Source of the DNA: Candidatus Microbacterium phytovorans
Lineage (GTDB): Bacteria > Actinomycetota > Actinomycetes > Actinomycetales > Microbacteriaceae
NCBI GenBank assembly: GCA_029202445.1
Contig: CP119321.1
Location: 1,674,001 to 1,738,000 of the forward strand
DNA length: 64,000 nt
Direction of reading: 5' to 3'
The position numbers were made by a program, and so were the translations under genes. The notes beneath the pieces were generated by a model that was not told the DNA's origin, made no database searches, and worked only from the letters and a program-made list of their open reading frames with translations. This document shows, piece by piece, positions 1-9,764 of this stretch. Each line of letters opens with the position of its first letter. Position 1 is the first letter of the stretch.

Positions 1-52
1 TGATCACCGCAACGACGACTCCGACGACGGTCCACAGGGTGCTCTTGTTCAT
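1..52 (-). CDS. Truncated small membrane protein (N-terminus only)
   Basis: Only the first 17 codons are inside the window; the gene runs off the left edge. An ATG at 52-50 is preceded on the minus strand by a GGAGG ribosome site. The visible peptide is a short polar start (MNKS) followed by a hydrophobic stretch rich in valine, which looks like a first membrane segment or uncleaved signal anchor. Family and function cannot be told from this fragment. Confidence 0.55.
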   Translation of the reverse strand, partial: MNKSTLWTVVGVVVAVI

Positions 53-100
53 ACCTCCAGCGTAAGCGAGGTAGCCGCGTCGGTCGGAGCGGGGCGGCCC

Positions 101-235
101 GGTCGTCGAGCGGGCGCAGCCGCGGTCGTTGAGCGGGCGCAGCGAGACGAAGCGCCACACGCCGCCCGGTCGTTGAGCGAGCGCAGCGAGACGAAACGGC
201 GCCCGGTCGTTGAGTGAGCGCAGCGAGACGAAACG
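101..235. repeat. Dispersed repeat cluster A (four copies)
   Basis: Four copies of a roughly 31-base unit that reads GGTCGTTGAGCGAGCGCAGC and then GAGACGAAACG. The copies lie near 101-123 (degenerate), 124-153, 168-198 and 205-235. The same family occurs at 34511-34773 and 42741-42889 with locus-specific variants. It fills most of the gap between two divergent genes. There is no transposase and no spacer structure. Confidence 0.9.
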
Positions 236-342
236 CCGCACCCTCCTCCACAGCCTCGGCGTGTCGGGAGTTATCCACAGGAAGCGGTGTTGATCTGGGT
301 TTTGTCGGTCTGAGTGTCGGTGGCCCCGAGAAGAATCGACGT

Positions 343-1692
343 ATGACAGGCAACACCGGCACCTCATGGCAACAGCGCATCGAAACGCTGCTGCACGCGC
401 TCGCCGACGCCCGCCGTGATGCCGCGGTGGCCCAAGCCCGCGAGGTCGCACTCCTGGCCGAAGCGGTCGAGATCGCCCAGGCGATGGCACAGGATGCCGG
501 TGGACCTTCGTCGGTGGCCGACATCCCGCTCCGTTCCCTCGCGGCGCAGATCGGGGCCTCCGCACGCGTGTCGGACCGGACCGTGCAGAAGCACATGTCC
601 GATGCCGTCATGCTCCTGGAGAAGTTCCCCGCGACGTTCGCGGCGTGGGCCGCCGGTGACGTGTCCCGCGGGCATGTGCGCGTGGTGGTCGATGCGGGCG
701 TGGGGATCGACGACAACGCCGCCCGGGCCGTGTTCGAAGACGCGGCCCTGGAGGTCGCGCGGCGGGAGACACCGGGACGGCTCAAGCCCGCCGCCCGGCT
801 GCTAGCCGCACGGTTGCAACCGGTCCCGCTGCAGGAACGTCACACGGCTGCCGCAACTCAGCGGGAGGTGTGGGTGCGTGACCTCGACGACGGCATGGCG
901 GAACTGATCGCCATCCTGCCCGCCGCGATCGCCCACGGCATCCGCGACCGCCTCGACCAATACGCGAGGCGCGTGATGGATGCCCGAGGCGCGGCGGGCG
1001 GTGGAGCGAGCGCGGTCGACACCCGCCCCGCCGACACGCGCCGGATCGGCGAGGTGCGCGCCGACGTGTTCGCCGACCTGCTCCTCTCCGGACACGCGTC
1101 ACCTGAGACCACCAACGACGCCATCCCGGCCGGGGAGGCGATCATTGCGCGGGTGCAGGTCACGGTGCCTGTGCTCGCCGCGGTCGGCCACGACGACATC
1201 CCCGCCGAACTGGTCGGGAAGGGACCGATCGACACGGCGACTGCGCTCCGCCTCGCCGGGACTGCCACCGGGTGGGACCGGGTGCTCACCCACCCCGTCA
1301 CCGGCACCGTCCTCGCCACCGACCGATACCGGCCATCCGACCACCTCAAACGCACCCTCCGCGTCAGAGACGAGCACTGCCGGTTCCCCGGCTGCCGCAT
1401 ACCCACCGGCCGATCCGACATCGACCACACCATCGCCCGAGAACACGACGGCCCCACCGAACTCACGAACCTCGCCCACCTGTGCCGACGCCACCACACC
1501 CTCAAACACCACTCCGCCTGGCGAGTCCGGCAAACCCCCGACGGCATCCTCCACTGGACCAGCCCCACCGGACGCGAATACCCCGACCACCCCGCACGCA
1601 CCCTCGTGTTCACCACGGAATACGCGACGGAGACGGAGATGGAGATAGAGATCACCGATACAGGTCCGCCCGCCGAGCCAACATCATCCTGA
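343..1692 (+). CDS. DUF222 / 13E12-type protein with C-terminal HNH endonuclease domain
   Basis: A 449-residue protein. The N-terminal two thirds is helical and alanine/arginine-rich like the DUF222 (13E12 repeat) family. The C-terminus, about residues 345-395, is a complete HNH module with a CxxxxC pair, an IDH catalytic motif, a central asparagine and a CRRHH ending, so the nuclease residues look intact. The family is abundant and multicopy in Actinobacteria; its biological role is not established, and some copies are mobile-element-like. The reading frame stays open upstream to 214, but the extra 43 residues are low-quality and overlap the repeat cluster, so the ATG at 343 is preferred. 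No clear Shine-Dalgarno site was seen. Confidence 0.88.
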   Translation: MTGNTGTSWQQRIETLLHALADARRDAAVAQAREVALLAEAVEIAQAMAQDAGGPSSVADIPLRSLAAQIGASARVSDRTVQKHMSDAVMLLEKFPATFAAWAAGDVSRGHVRVVVDAGVGIDDNAARAVFEDAALEVARRETPGRLKPAARLLAARLQPVPLQERHTAAATQREVWVRDLDDGMAELIAILPAAIAHGIRDRLDQYARRVMDARGAAGGGASAVDTRPADTRRIGEVRADVFADLLLSGHASPETTNDAIPAGEAIIARVQVTVPVLAAVGHDDIPAELVGKGPIDTATALRLAGTATGWDRVLTHPVTGTVLATDRYRPSDHLKRTLRVRDEHCRFPGCRIPTGRSDIDHTIAREHDGPTELTNLAHLCRRHHTLKHHSAWRVRQTPDGILHWTSPTGREYPDHPARTLVFTTEYATETEMEIEITDTGPPAEPTSS

Positions 1693-1765
1693 GCGCGATC
1701 GATGCAGCCCTCATCGATGCAGGCCGAAGCGGTGCAGGCCCAGAGGACCGGTACGCTGGGGCGTC

Positions 1766-2677
1766 GTGTCATCCACCTCGCCCCGCGTCGACGCGCGCAT
1801 CGGGATCGTCGTCACCGACAGCTATTCGGCGGAAGACCCCGACCACGACACGCCCCTGCTGCTCCGCGCACTGCGCGAGCGAGGCGCGAACGCCGAACCG
1901 GTCGTGTGGCATCGCGGCGACGACCCGGCGGCATACGACCTGGTGGTCATCCGCTCGCCCTGGGACTACCCCGAGCGCGCCGCCGAGTTCGCCACCTGGC
2001 TGGACCGCGCCGAGAAGGCGACTCGTGTTCTCAATCCGCCGAGCGTCGTCCGCTGGAACCTGGACAAGTCCTACCTGCGCGACCTCGAAGCCGAGGGCAT
2101 CCGCACGGTTCCGACGATCTACACCACGACGGTCACGCAAGCGCGGGAAGACCTCGCTGCGCGAGGTCACGACCGCGTCGTCGTGAAGCCCACCGTGTCC
2201 GCCGGCGCTCGAGACACCGGCCTGTACGACGCGTCCGACCCCGCCGCCCTCGGGCTCGCGGAACGCATCATCGCCGCCGGGGGCGTGGCGATGATCCAGC
2301 CCGAGATCGCGGAGCTCACCGCCGGGGCGGAGAAGGCGCTCTACCTGTTCGACGGACACTTCAGCCATGCGATCGCGAAGGGCGCGCTGCTGGCACACGG
2401 CGGCGGTCTGATCGGCGGCGTCTACGTCGAGCATCCCGAACCCGTCGAAACGAGCGCCACCGAACGCGCCTTCGCGGGCGACGTACTCGCCGCCGTCGCT
2501 CGCATCACGGGCGCAGGGCTGCCCCTCTACGCCCGCGTCGACACTGTGGCTTCCAAGGAACACGGACTCGTCGTCCTCGAGGCGGAGCTCATCGAACCCG
2601 CGCTCAACCTCCACGTCGCTCCGGATGCCACCGCGATCATCGCCGACGCGATCATCGCCGCGGCGACCACATCCTGA
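1766..2677 (+). CDS. ATP-grasp domain protein (RimK/DcsG-like ligase)
   Basis: A 303-residue protein. An N-terminal Rossmann-like region (GIVVTDSYS near residue 13, VVIRSPWDY near residue 60) is followed by an ATP-grasp core with a VVVKPTVSAGA nucleotide-binding segment near residue 140 and an acidic metal-binding segment, VLEAELIEPALN, near residue 270. ATP-grasp ligases join a carboxylate to an amine or thiol through an acyl phosphate. The overall pattern resembles the RimK-related group that includes the cycloserine enzyme DcsG, but no biosynthetic partners sit nearby, so the substrate is unknown. The GTG start has a TACGCT -10 box at 1752-1757 eight bases upstream and no Shine-Dalgarno site, suggesting a leaderless mRNA. 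Confidence 0.8.
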   Translation: MSSTSPRVDARIGIVVTDSYSAEDPDHDTPLLLRALRERGANAEPVVWHRGDDPAAYDLVVIRSPWDYPERAAEFATWLDRAEKATRVLNPPSVVRWNLDKSYLRDLEAEGIRTVPTIYTTTVTQAREDLAARGHDRVVVKPTVSAGARDTGLYDASDPAALGLAERIIAAGGVAMIQPEIAELTAGAEKALYLFDGHFSHAIAKGALLAHGGGLIGGVYVEHPEPVETSATERAFAGDVLAAVARITGAGLPLYARVDTVASKEHGLVVLEAELIEPALNLHVAPDATAIIADAIIAAATTS

Positions 2678-2776
2678 GCTCTCGTCGACCCTGAGCCGCC
2701 CGTCGCCCTGAGCTTCGCTTGATCCGCAGCCGCCGCGCTTGACCCGGAGCGGCTGGCACCGCTAGTTTCAGTGACC

Positions 2777-2881
2777 GTGTCTGTCACCGATCGCCCCTAC
2801 CGCGCCGCTCTCGGCGCCGTTCGGCGTGCGACCGTGACGTGTTCCTCGGGCTTCGGAGGCTGTGCCTTCCCAGAGGCATAG
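2777..2881 (+). CDS. Possible 34-residue leaderless small ORF
   Basis: A GTG-initiated frame of 34 codons ending in TAG. A TAGTTT hexamer at 2763-2768 is placed eight bases before the GTG, the same geometry as the leaderless promoters elsewhere in this window. The peptide contains two cysteines (a TCSSGFGGC segment near residues 21-29). It precedes the unknown gene at 2951 by 69 bases and could be an upstream regulatory peptide, an independent small protein or chance. It has no recognised family. Confidence 0.3.
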   Translation: MSVTDRPYRAALGAVRRATVTCSSGFGGCAFPEA

Positions 2882-2950
2882 CGCGCACGCGTCGGCATCC
2901 CGCCGGCACGTGCCCTCTGATCGACCCACTCTCCAGAACAGACACCCATC

Positions 2951-3409
2951 ATGAACACTCCCTTGTGGAGCGACGACCAGTTCCGCTCCTTCTTCGCAAC
3001 GCTGCGCTCCGACCTGTGCGGCTCCGACCGCGATGACGACGACCGCGACCGCTTCCTCGCCCAGGCGCGGGTGCGCGTCGCGCCCGCCGTCCAGCAGCGG
3101 CTCCTCGCCGACATCGGCGCCACCACCGACCCCGGCGGGATCGCGCGTGTCGCCCTCGACGTCGTCGAGGACCAGGCGTGGAGCAGACGCCGCAGCTGGC
3201 TCCTCGTGACGACCGACCCGTGGACTCTCGTCGTCGACCTCGTCACCCGCGAGATCCGCTCGTCCTACCGTTCGGCGACGCGTCGGAACGGCGGGAAGCG
3301 CGACCTCGACGGCATCGCCCGGGCGAGCGGTCGCCTCGCCCTCCCGCCGCCCGACGGGATCGGCGACGGGCCGGGCGAGCGCACCGGCGACGACGACACG
3401 GCATCCTGA
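2951..3409 (+). CDS. Hypothetical protein, 152 residues
   Basis: Not recognised. The protein is soluble, with an acidic aspartate-rich patch (residues about 25-33), a central region with an AWSRRRSWLL and TDPWTLVVDLV core that looks like amphipathic helix and strand, and a disordered Pro/Gly/Asp-rich tail after residue 115. Codon use matches its neighbours, with strong GC in third positions, which supports a real gene. It ends convergently with the NYN-domain gene, with a large inverted repeat between them. No signal peptide, membrane span or metal-binding motif was seen. Confidence 0.6.
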   Translation: MNTPLWSDDQFRSFFATLRSDLCGSDRDDDDRDRFLAQARVRVAPAVQQRLLADIGATTDPGGIARVALDVVEDQAWSRRRSWLLVTTDPWTLVVDLVTREIRSSYRSATRRNGGKRDLDGIARASGRLALPPPDGIGDGPGERTGDDDTAS

Positions 3410-3421
3410 CCGCCACCGTAC

Positions 3422-3503
3422 GGCACAGCGGAGGAGATCGACGTTTCGGAGGACGGGATGCCGACAGCGCTCCCTCCGGAACGCGAATCTCCTCCGTTGT
3501 GCC
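3422..3503. terminator. Large imperfect inverted repeat between convergent genes
   Basis: The arms 3422-3438 and 3487-3503 pair over 17 bases with one G-T wobble. Inside them a second stem is formed by TTCGGAGG (3445-3452) and CCTCCGGAA (3473-3481) with one bulge. The element lies between the unknown gene ending at 3409 and the minus-strand gene ending at 3569, so a bidirectional terminator is the simplest reading. No U-tract is obvious. It could also be a small palindromic repeat element. Confidence 0.5.
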
Positions 3504-3508
3504 CACGA

Positions 3509-3542
3509 CGCACGCCACCGCGCACCGCACGCCACCGCGCAC
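3509..3542. repeat. Exact tandem duplication of a 17-mer
   Basis: The 17-mer CGCACGCCACCGCGCAC occurs twice head to tail at 3509-3525 and 3526-3542, followed by a degenerate partial copy. It lies in the convergent intergenic gap just beyond the large inverted repeat. It is probably a replication-slippage product with no coding role. Confidence 0.8.
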
Positions 3543-3568
3543 CACCGCACCGCACCCGCGGCGTGGGG

Positions 3569-4123
3569 TCAGTCGAGGAAGGCGGCGGGGTCGAACTCCT
3601 CGATGGGGATGATTCGCACGCGCGGGAGGCGGGCGTCGAACGCTTGCGCGTCGTACTCCAAGTCGAAGAACTCGACGTCGGGGATGGCGGTCAGCTCGGC
3701 ACTGCGGAACTCCTGGAAGCCGATGACGCCCACGCGACGGTCGGGCCCGGCGAGGGCGGCGACACCCTCGACGAAGTCGCGATCGTGGCTGACGAGCACG
3801 ACATCGGCATCCCGCGCCTCGAGTGCCGCGAGCGTCCGCTGGATGGCGAGGTCGACGACCTTGGCATCCGACGGCCCCGAGAGGGGCACCGGCCGGTAAC
3901 CGAGGGCGAGGAGCGCCTGCACAAACGACATCGGCAGGTGTTCCGTGGCGTTCAGGAAGAAGAGGCCCTTTGCCTGCTGGTTCCACCGGCCGGCGACGAA
4001 CGAGAGCAGACGATCCCAGCGCGGGCGCTCATCGGGCTGGGGCCTGCGCCCGAGGATCGATCCACCGAGGGTCGCGTCGATGTTCTCGCCGTCGACGAGG
4101 ACCCAGGTGTTGCGTTCGGCCAC
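3569..4123 (-). CDS. NYN (PIN-like) domain ribonuclease
   Basis: A 184-residue protein matching the NYN fold. It has an N-terminal VLVDGENID motif (residues 8-16) with the first catalytic aspartate, a central VPLSGPSDAKVVDLAIQR segment with the second acidic site, and a DADVVLVSHDRDF motif with further metal-binding aspartates. NYN/PIN proteins are Mg-dependent RNases, so RNA cleavage is likely, but the target is unknown. The GTG at 4123 is chosen because a GGGAG site lies just upstream; longer in-frame extension has no family support. A TACGGT -10-like hexamer lies further upstream. It appears monocistronic, facing the unknown gene at 2951. Confidence 0.82.
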   Translation of the reverse strand: MAERNTWVLVDGENIDATLGGSILGRRPQPDERPRWDRLLSFVAGRWNQQAKGLFFLNATEHLPMSFVQALLALGYRPVPLSGPSDAKVVDLAIQRTLAALEARDADVVLVSHDRDFVEGVAALAGPDRRVGVIGFQEFRSAELTAIPDVEFFDLEYDAQAFDARLPRVRIIPIEEFDPAAFLD

Positions 4124-4187
4124 AGAAACTCCCACCGCTCTTCGGACCACTGCCCCGTACCGTAGCAGGGCCGGAGTCACGCACCGG

Positions 4188-4203
4188 GCGGGGACGCCCC
4201 CGC
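4188..4203 (-). terminator. Candidate hairpin after the MFS gene
   Basis: A perfect six-base stem (GCGGGG and CCCCGC) with a four-base loop, extendable with a bulge to 4182-4208, lies in the gap downstream of the MFS gene and upstream of the NYN gene. There is no U-run, so termination is only suggested by position and GC-rich pairing. Confidence 0.35.
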
Positions 4204-4302
4204 GGGTGCCTCGGCGGACGACCGCGCGGATGCCGCCGGGATGCCCCTCGGAGGACGAATCAGCACGACGTCTCGGGCTCGACCTTAGCCCCGGCCTCAG
4301 CC

Positions 4303-5520
4303 TCAGCGGCGACGACGGGTCTGGGCGGCGTTGGCGACCCCCAGGACGAGCACGAGCACCGACGCGATGAACGGGAGCGCCATCGCCACCTGCGCGGACG
4401 TCGCCTCGGCGAGCGCGCCGGTGACCGCCGAAGACAGCGCCTGCGCGAGCGTGAGCGACGAGCCGAGCAGCGTCATGACCGACGCGGATCGCCCCACGGG
4501 GCTGCGCTGACCGGCGAGGCTGAAGAGCGTGACGAGCGTCGGCCCGACGCCGAGACCCATGAGACACAGCATCACGATCACCGCCGGAAGATCGCGCGAC
4601 AGCGCGTAACCCGCAGCGGATGCCACGAGCACGCCGCCGAACACGAGCCACCGCGCGCGCAGCGAGAAGCGCGCCGGGAGGAGCATGACGGTGAGGGCGA
4701 GCGCCGCCGACCCCACCCCCATGAGCCCGTAGAGGAGGCCCGCCTTCTCTCCGTCGCCCGCGCTCTGGGCGAAGGCGGTGAGCGAGGTCAGCGTCGACCC
4801 GAAGAACAGTCCGACGCCGAACGTCGCCGCCGCGAGGATCAGCACGGGCCGCGACAGCACCGCCGACCACGGCGCGCGCTCGGTCGGCACCGCGGGATCG
4901 CCGTCAGCGAGCGCCGCGGTGGGGTGCAACGCGAACGCCGTCACGAACGCGAAGCTCAGGGCGGCGGCGACCGCGATCGGTGCCCACGGCGCGAGGAAGG
5001 CGGCGAGCACGCCGACGAGCACCGGTCCGATCACGAAGGCGGTCTCGTCCGCCGCGGACTCGTACGACATCACTCGGGAGAGGGTGCGCTCGCGACGCGC
5101 TCCGTGCACGCGGTCCCGCGCGATCGCCACGAGTCGCGTGCGAGACAGCGCGGCGGCCTGCGGCGCGGAGAGCCCGATCAGAGCGGCGGCGACCAGCACG
5201 AGCGGCTCCGGCATGCCCGCGAGCACGACGACGGGGAACAGCGCGAGAAGGATGCCGTTGGCGAGCCCCACGGGGACGAGCACCGCGCGCTGCCCGTGCC
5301 GGTCGACGAGGTCGCCGATGATGGGTCCCGCGACGACGACACCGACGCCCACGACACCCGAGGTGAGGCCGGCGAGCGCGACCGACCCGGTCGCGGACGC
5401 GACGAGGGTGAGCACCCCCACGACCATCATCGCGAACGGGAGTCGCGCAACGAATGCGACGGGGAAATAGCCCCAGCCGGTGTGCTGGATGAGGGAACGG
5501 TCGTCGACGATCGACGTCAT
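4303..5520 (-). CDS. MFS transporter
   Basis: A 405-residue protein with about twelve hydrophobic segments, typical of the major facilitator superfamily. The first transmembrane pair carries an RLPFAMMVVGVL segment, and the loop after it has a DLVDRHGQR sequence that fits the conserved MFS motif A. Proteins of this size and layout are usually drug or metabolite exporters; the substrate is not predictable. The start at 5520 has a GGAGG site seven to eight bases upstream. The promoter lies in the unusual 22-bp repeat array upstream, with a TAGAAT -10 box at 5621-5626. Confidence 0.88.
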   Translation of the reverse strand: MTSIVDDRSLIQHTGWGYFPVAFVARLPFAMMVVGVLTLVASATGSVALAGLTSGVVGVGVVVAGPIIGDLVDRHGQRAVLVPVGLANGILLALFPVVVLAGMPEPLVLVAAALIGLSAPQAAALSRTRLVAIARDRVHGARRERTLSRVMSYESAADETAFVIGPVLVGVLAAFLAPWAPIAVAAALSFAFVTAFALHPTAALADGDPAVPTERAPWSAVLSRPVLILAAATFGVGLFFGSTLTSLTAFAQSAGDGEKAGLLYGLMGVGSAALALTVMLLPARFSLRARWLVFGGVLVASAAGYALSRDLPAVIVMLCLMGLGVGPTLVTLFSLAGQRSPVGRSASVMTLLGSSLTLAQALSSAVTGALAEATSAQVAMALPFIASVLVLVLGVANAAQTRRRR

Positions 5521-5620
5521 GCAGGTGCCTCCGGAACGGTCAGCTCGTGTGTACGTGCCGCCTTGCTCCAGAAGCAGGTAGATGCACCGAGTCCAGCGCC
5601 GGACGGCGCGGACAGACCCC

Positions 5621-5733
5621 ATTCTACCGTCGAGAGCGGAATCGTCCACCTGACAGAGCGGGAGCGTCCACCGTCTAGAGCGGAAGCGTCAACAGTCGAG
5701 AGCGGAAGCGCCCACCGTCGAGAGCGCGAGCGT

Positions 5734-5757
<24 letters not shown>
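5621..5757. repeat. Six tandem 22-bp repeats overlapping the MFS promoter
   Basis: Six consecutive 22-base units start at 5626, 5648, 5670, 5692, 5714 and 5736; the consensus is ACCGTCGAGAGCGGAAGCGTCC. On the minus strand each unit contains TGGACG, TTGACG or a related -35-like hexamer. A TAGAAT -10 box for the MFS gene (5621-5626) abuts the first unit, with TGGACG at 5648-5643 at 16-base spacing. The last unit and a half encode the Ser/Arg tail and stop codon of the ABC1-kinase gene. The period equals two helical turns, so it could be an operator array or a slippage product. Confidence 0.85.
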
Positions 5758-7422
<1,665 letters not shown>

Positions 7423-7426
7423 CCTC

Positions 7427-8053
7427 TCAGCCCTGGGCAAGGATCGCGTAGAGCTTGCGCCGGGCGTCGTCGATGATGTCGACGGCCTCCTGGATCTGCT
7501 CCGGCGTTCCCGTGCGGCCGACCTGCATGGCCGCCTGGGCGAGGTTCGCACCGGCCTTCGGCAGCGCGCCGTGGCCACCGTGGCGGCGCTCGCGACCGGC
7601 CGGCTGCTCCCCCTCTTCCGACGACGCCCACGGACGGTCGGTGTGCTCGGACTCGGCACGCCCGGCATCCGTGAGGGAGTAGGTCTTGCGTCCGGCCGAC
7701 TCCTCCACCTCGATGAGACCCTCGTCGGTCAGCAACTGGAGCGTGGGGTACACGGAGCCCGGGCTGGGCTTCCACGAGCCGCCGCTGCGCTCTTCGATCT
7801 GCTGGATGATCTGGTAGCCGTGCATCGGCTGCTCGGCGAGGAGCGAGAGGATCGCCGCGCGGACGTCACCGCGACCGACCCGCGTGCCGACCTTCTGTCC
7901 GAAAGCCTGCCCGAACCCCTGTCCGAACGTCTGCTCGAAGCCCTTCTTCAGTTCGCCGAGCGTGTCCCAGAGTTCCTGGGGCATCGCGCCGCCGAGGCCT
8001 CCGGAGCCGCCGAAGCCCTGCGAGGGGAACCTGCCGCTGAATGAGTCGTTCAT
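7427..8053 (-). CDS. PadR-family transcriptional regulator
   Basis: A 208-residue protein. The first 60 residues are low-complexity (Gly/Phe/Gln, with FGQ reiterations). The PadR winged helix follows: AILSLLAEQPMHGYQII, then SPGSVYPTLQLLTDEGLI for the recognition helix and wing. A helical C-terminal segment rich in Ala/Gln would serve dimerisation. PadR proteins are repressors that often autoregulate. Here it is the first gene of a two-gene unit with the ABC1-type kinase. The ATG at 8053 has a GGAGGA site; a TATCG-rich dyad sits at 8066-8096 and is the likely autoregulatory operator. Confidence 0.88.
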   Translation of the reverse strand: MNDSFSGRFPSQGFGGSGGLGGAMPQELWDTLGELKKGFEQTFGQGFGQAFGQKVGTRVGRGDVRAAILSLLAEQPMHGYQIIQQIEERSGGSWKPSPGSVYPTLQLLTDEGLIEVEESAGRKTYSLTDAGRAESEHTDRPWASSEEGEQPAGRERRHGGHGALPKAGANLAQAAMQVGRTGTPEQIQEAVDIIDDARRKLYAILAQG

Positions 8054-8065
8054 GTCGTCCTCCAA

Positions 8066-8096
8066 CGATATATCGAGCGATAGTCGACGATACATC
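8066..8096. promoter_or_regulatory. Putative PadR operator
   Basis: A perfect ten-base palindrome, CGATATATCG (8066-8075), continues into TATCG-AG-CGATA and a further CGATACATCG. These A/T-containing dyads stand out in GC-rich DNA, 13 bases upstream of the padR start, where an autoregulatory PadR site is expected. Confidence 0.6.
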
Positions 8097-8225
8097 GCGC
8101 GACAGGCGAACAGGAGTCCGCGTGACGTCCTCACAGCCAACCCGAAGGATCGGCGGGACCAAACCGTCACACCCGCGCGTTGTCTCCGATGACCTGAGAA
8201 ACTGAGTTCGACAGAAGGAGTCCTC

Positions 8226-8780
8226 ATGAGCGACGACGGCAGCATCACCCGCACCCCCGGCACCGAGACGGCGGTTCTCGCCGGCGGCTGCTTCTGGGGC
8301 ATGGAAGACCTGATCCGCCGCCAGCCCGGCGTGCTCGACACGCGCGTCGGCTACACGGGCGGCCAGAACGATCACGCGACCTACCGCAACCACCCCGGTC
8401 ACGCGGAGGCCGTCGAGATCGTCTTCGACCCGACCAAGACGACGTACCGCGACGTCCTGGCGTTCTTCTTCCAGATCCACGACCCCTCGACCCTCAACCG
8501 TCAGGGCAACGACATCGGATCGAGCTACCGCTCGGCCATCTTCCCGCTGACGCCCGAGCAGGAGCAGGTCGCCCGCGACACGATCGCCGACGTCGACGCC
8601 TCCGGGCTGTGGCCGGCGCCCGCAGTGACCACGATCGAGCCCGCGGGTCGGTTCTGGCAGGCGGAGCCCGAGCACCAGGACTATCTCATCAAGCACCCCG
8701 GCGGCTACACGTGCCACTTCCCGCGCGCGGGCTGGGTGCTGCCGAGCCGCGACGCGCAGGAGGCCGCGCCGACCGCGTGA
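8226..8780 (+). CDS. msrA: Peptide-methionine (S)-S-oxide reductase MsrA
   Basis: A 184-residue cytoplasmic protein. It reduces methionine-S-sulfoxide in proteins and free methionine, using thioredoxin as electron donor. The catalytic GCFWG motif is at residues 21-25 with the nucleophile Cys22. [19 protein letters not shown] and [18 protein letters not shown] are all classic MsrA segments. The end carries an [12 protein letters not shown] motif. A second cysteine in the GGYTCHFPR segment near the C-terminus probably serves as a recycling thiol. The start is preceded by a GAAGGAG site. It diverges from padR and is oriented with the next gene, which has its own promoter. Confidence 0.96.
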   Translation: MSDDGSITRTPGTETAVLAGGCFWGMEDLIRRQPGVLDTRVGYTGGQNDHATYRNHPGHAEAVEIVFDPTKTTYRDVLAFFFQIHDPSTLNRQGNDIGSSYRSAIFPLTPEQEQVARDTIADVDASGLWPAPAVTTIEPAGRFWQAEPEHQDYLIKHPGGYTCHFPRAGWVLPSRDAQEAAPTA

Positions 8781-8795
8781 CCTAGGCTGTCGCCC

Positions 8796-9764
8796 ATGAG
8801 CGAGGCGACCCCCGGCACCCCGGCGACCCCGGGCACCCCGGCGACCCCCGGCACCCCGGGGACCCCGGACGCTACGAGGCGCGCGTGGACCTTCCTTCCC
8901 GTGGGGGTCGTCGGGGCCGTGGCGGCGCTCCTGCCGTGGTTGATCACGGGCGGACGGATGCCGTTGCAGAACCTGTGGTCGGAGATTCCGCCCGACGTGC
9001 CCGTCGTCCTGCTGCCGTTTCACCCCTACACGGCGACGCTCGTCGCGGCCATCCTGCTGTTCGGTGCGGCGCTCGTCGGGGTCGCGGGACGAGCGCTCGG
9101 ATCGCGGCGCACGCGCTGGGCGACGCTGCTCCTGCTGGCCGGCGCGATCGCGACGCAGGCGATCGCGGTGGCGCAGAGCGCCGCGACGACCCGATCGACC
9201 CTGCCCGACGGCCGCGAGGCCGACCTCTACGTCACGGCCCTCACGACGGGGGCCGTCCTGACGATCGGCGTGGGGGCGGGAGTGGTCGCCCTCCTCGCGA
9301 AGGCACCGCGGGCCGGGGCCGTCGTCGCCCTCGCCGTCGGCGCGGTCGCGGCCGGCCCCTGGCTCTCGGCCCTCATCGTTCCCTTCGGCACCGTGCCGAC
9401 GGAGATCCCGCCGCTGCTCACCCTCGTCCAGTGGGTGCCGCCGATGCTGGCGGGCGCCGCGATCGCCTGGGCGGGTATAGGCAGTGCCGGGCGTATCCTC
9501 GCGGGCGTCGCGGCGCTGGCCATCGTGTGGATCGGTCCGGCCGCGCTCACCGGCGTCGGCTACGCGCTCGGCAGCCGCGTGCTGTGGAACGATCCGGCCG
9601 GGATGATCGAGGGCGCCGTCCAGGTGTTCACGCTCGCCCTGCTGACGCCCGAGCTCGCATGGCGGCCGATCGTCGCATGCCTCGTCACGGCCGCGCTCGG
9701 CCTCGGCATCCGTGCGGCCCTTCGCCGGCGGCGTTCAGGCGAAGAAGGCGCCCGCGACGCGTGA
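8796..9764 (+). CDS. Integral membrane protein with a PGTP-repeat N-terminus
   Basis: A 322-residue protein of unknown function. The first 26 residues are repeats of ATPGTP/PGTP, encoded by a near-perfect DNA repeat, and would form an extended cytoplasmic tail. About eight hydrophobic segments follow, with a single longer polar loop (near residues 125-145). No transporter signature was recognised. A TAGGCT -10 box at 8783-8788 lies seven bases before the ATG with no Shine-Dalgarno site, so the mRNA is probably leaderless. Its last 30 bases overlap the 3-prime end of the convergent M18 aminopeptidase gene. Confidence 0.72.
   Translation: MSEATPGTPATPGTPATPGTPGTPDATRRAWTFLPVGVVGAVAALLPWLITGGRMPLQNLWSEIPPDVPVVLLPFHPYTATLVAAILLFGAALVGVAGRALGSRRTRWATLLLLAGAIATQAIAVAQSAATTRSTLPDGREADLYVTALTTGAVLTIGVGAGVVALLAKAPRAGAVVALAVGAVAAGPWLSALIVPFGTVPTEIPPLLTLVQWVPPMLAGAAIAWAGIGSAGRILAGVAALAIVWIGPAALTGVGYALGSRVLWNDPAGMIEGAVQVFTLALLTPELAWRPIVACLVTAALGLGIRAALRRRRSGEEGARDA

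Noticed and set aside
214..342. N-terminal extension of the DUF222/HNH protein
   Set aside because: The 43 extra residues are encoded partly by the dispersed repeat and do not look like the family; ATG 343 fits.
343..1692. Intron-homing or insertion element
   Set aside because: The HNH protein has no flanking inverted repeats, integrase or interrupted gene; DUF222 proteins are common chromosomal genes in this group.
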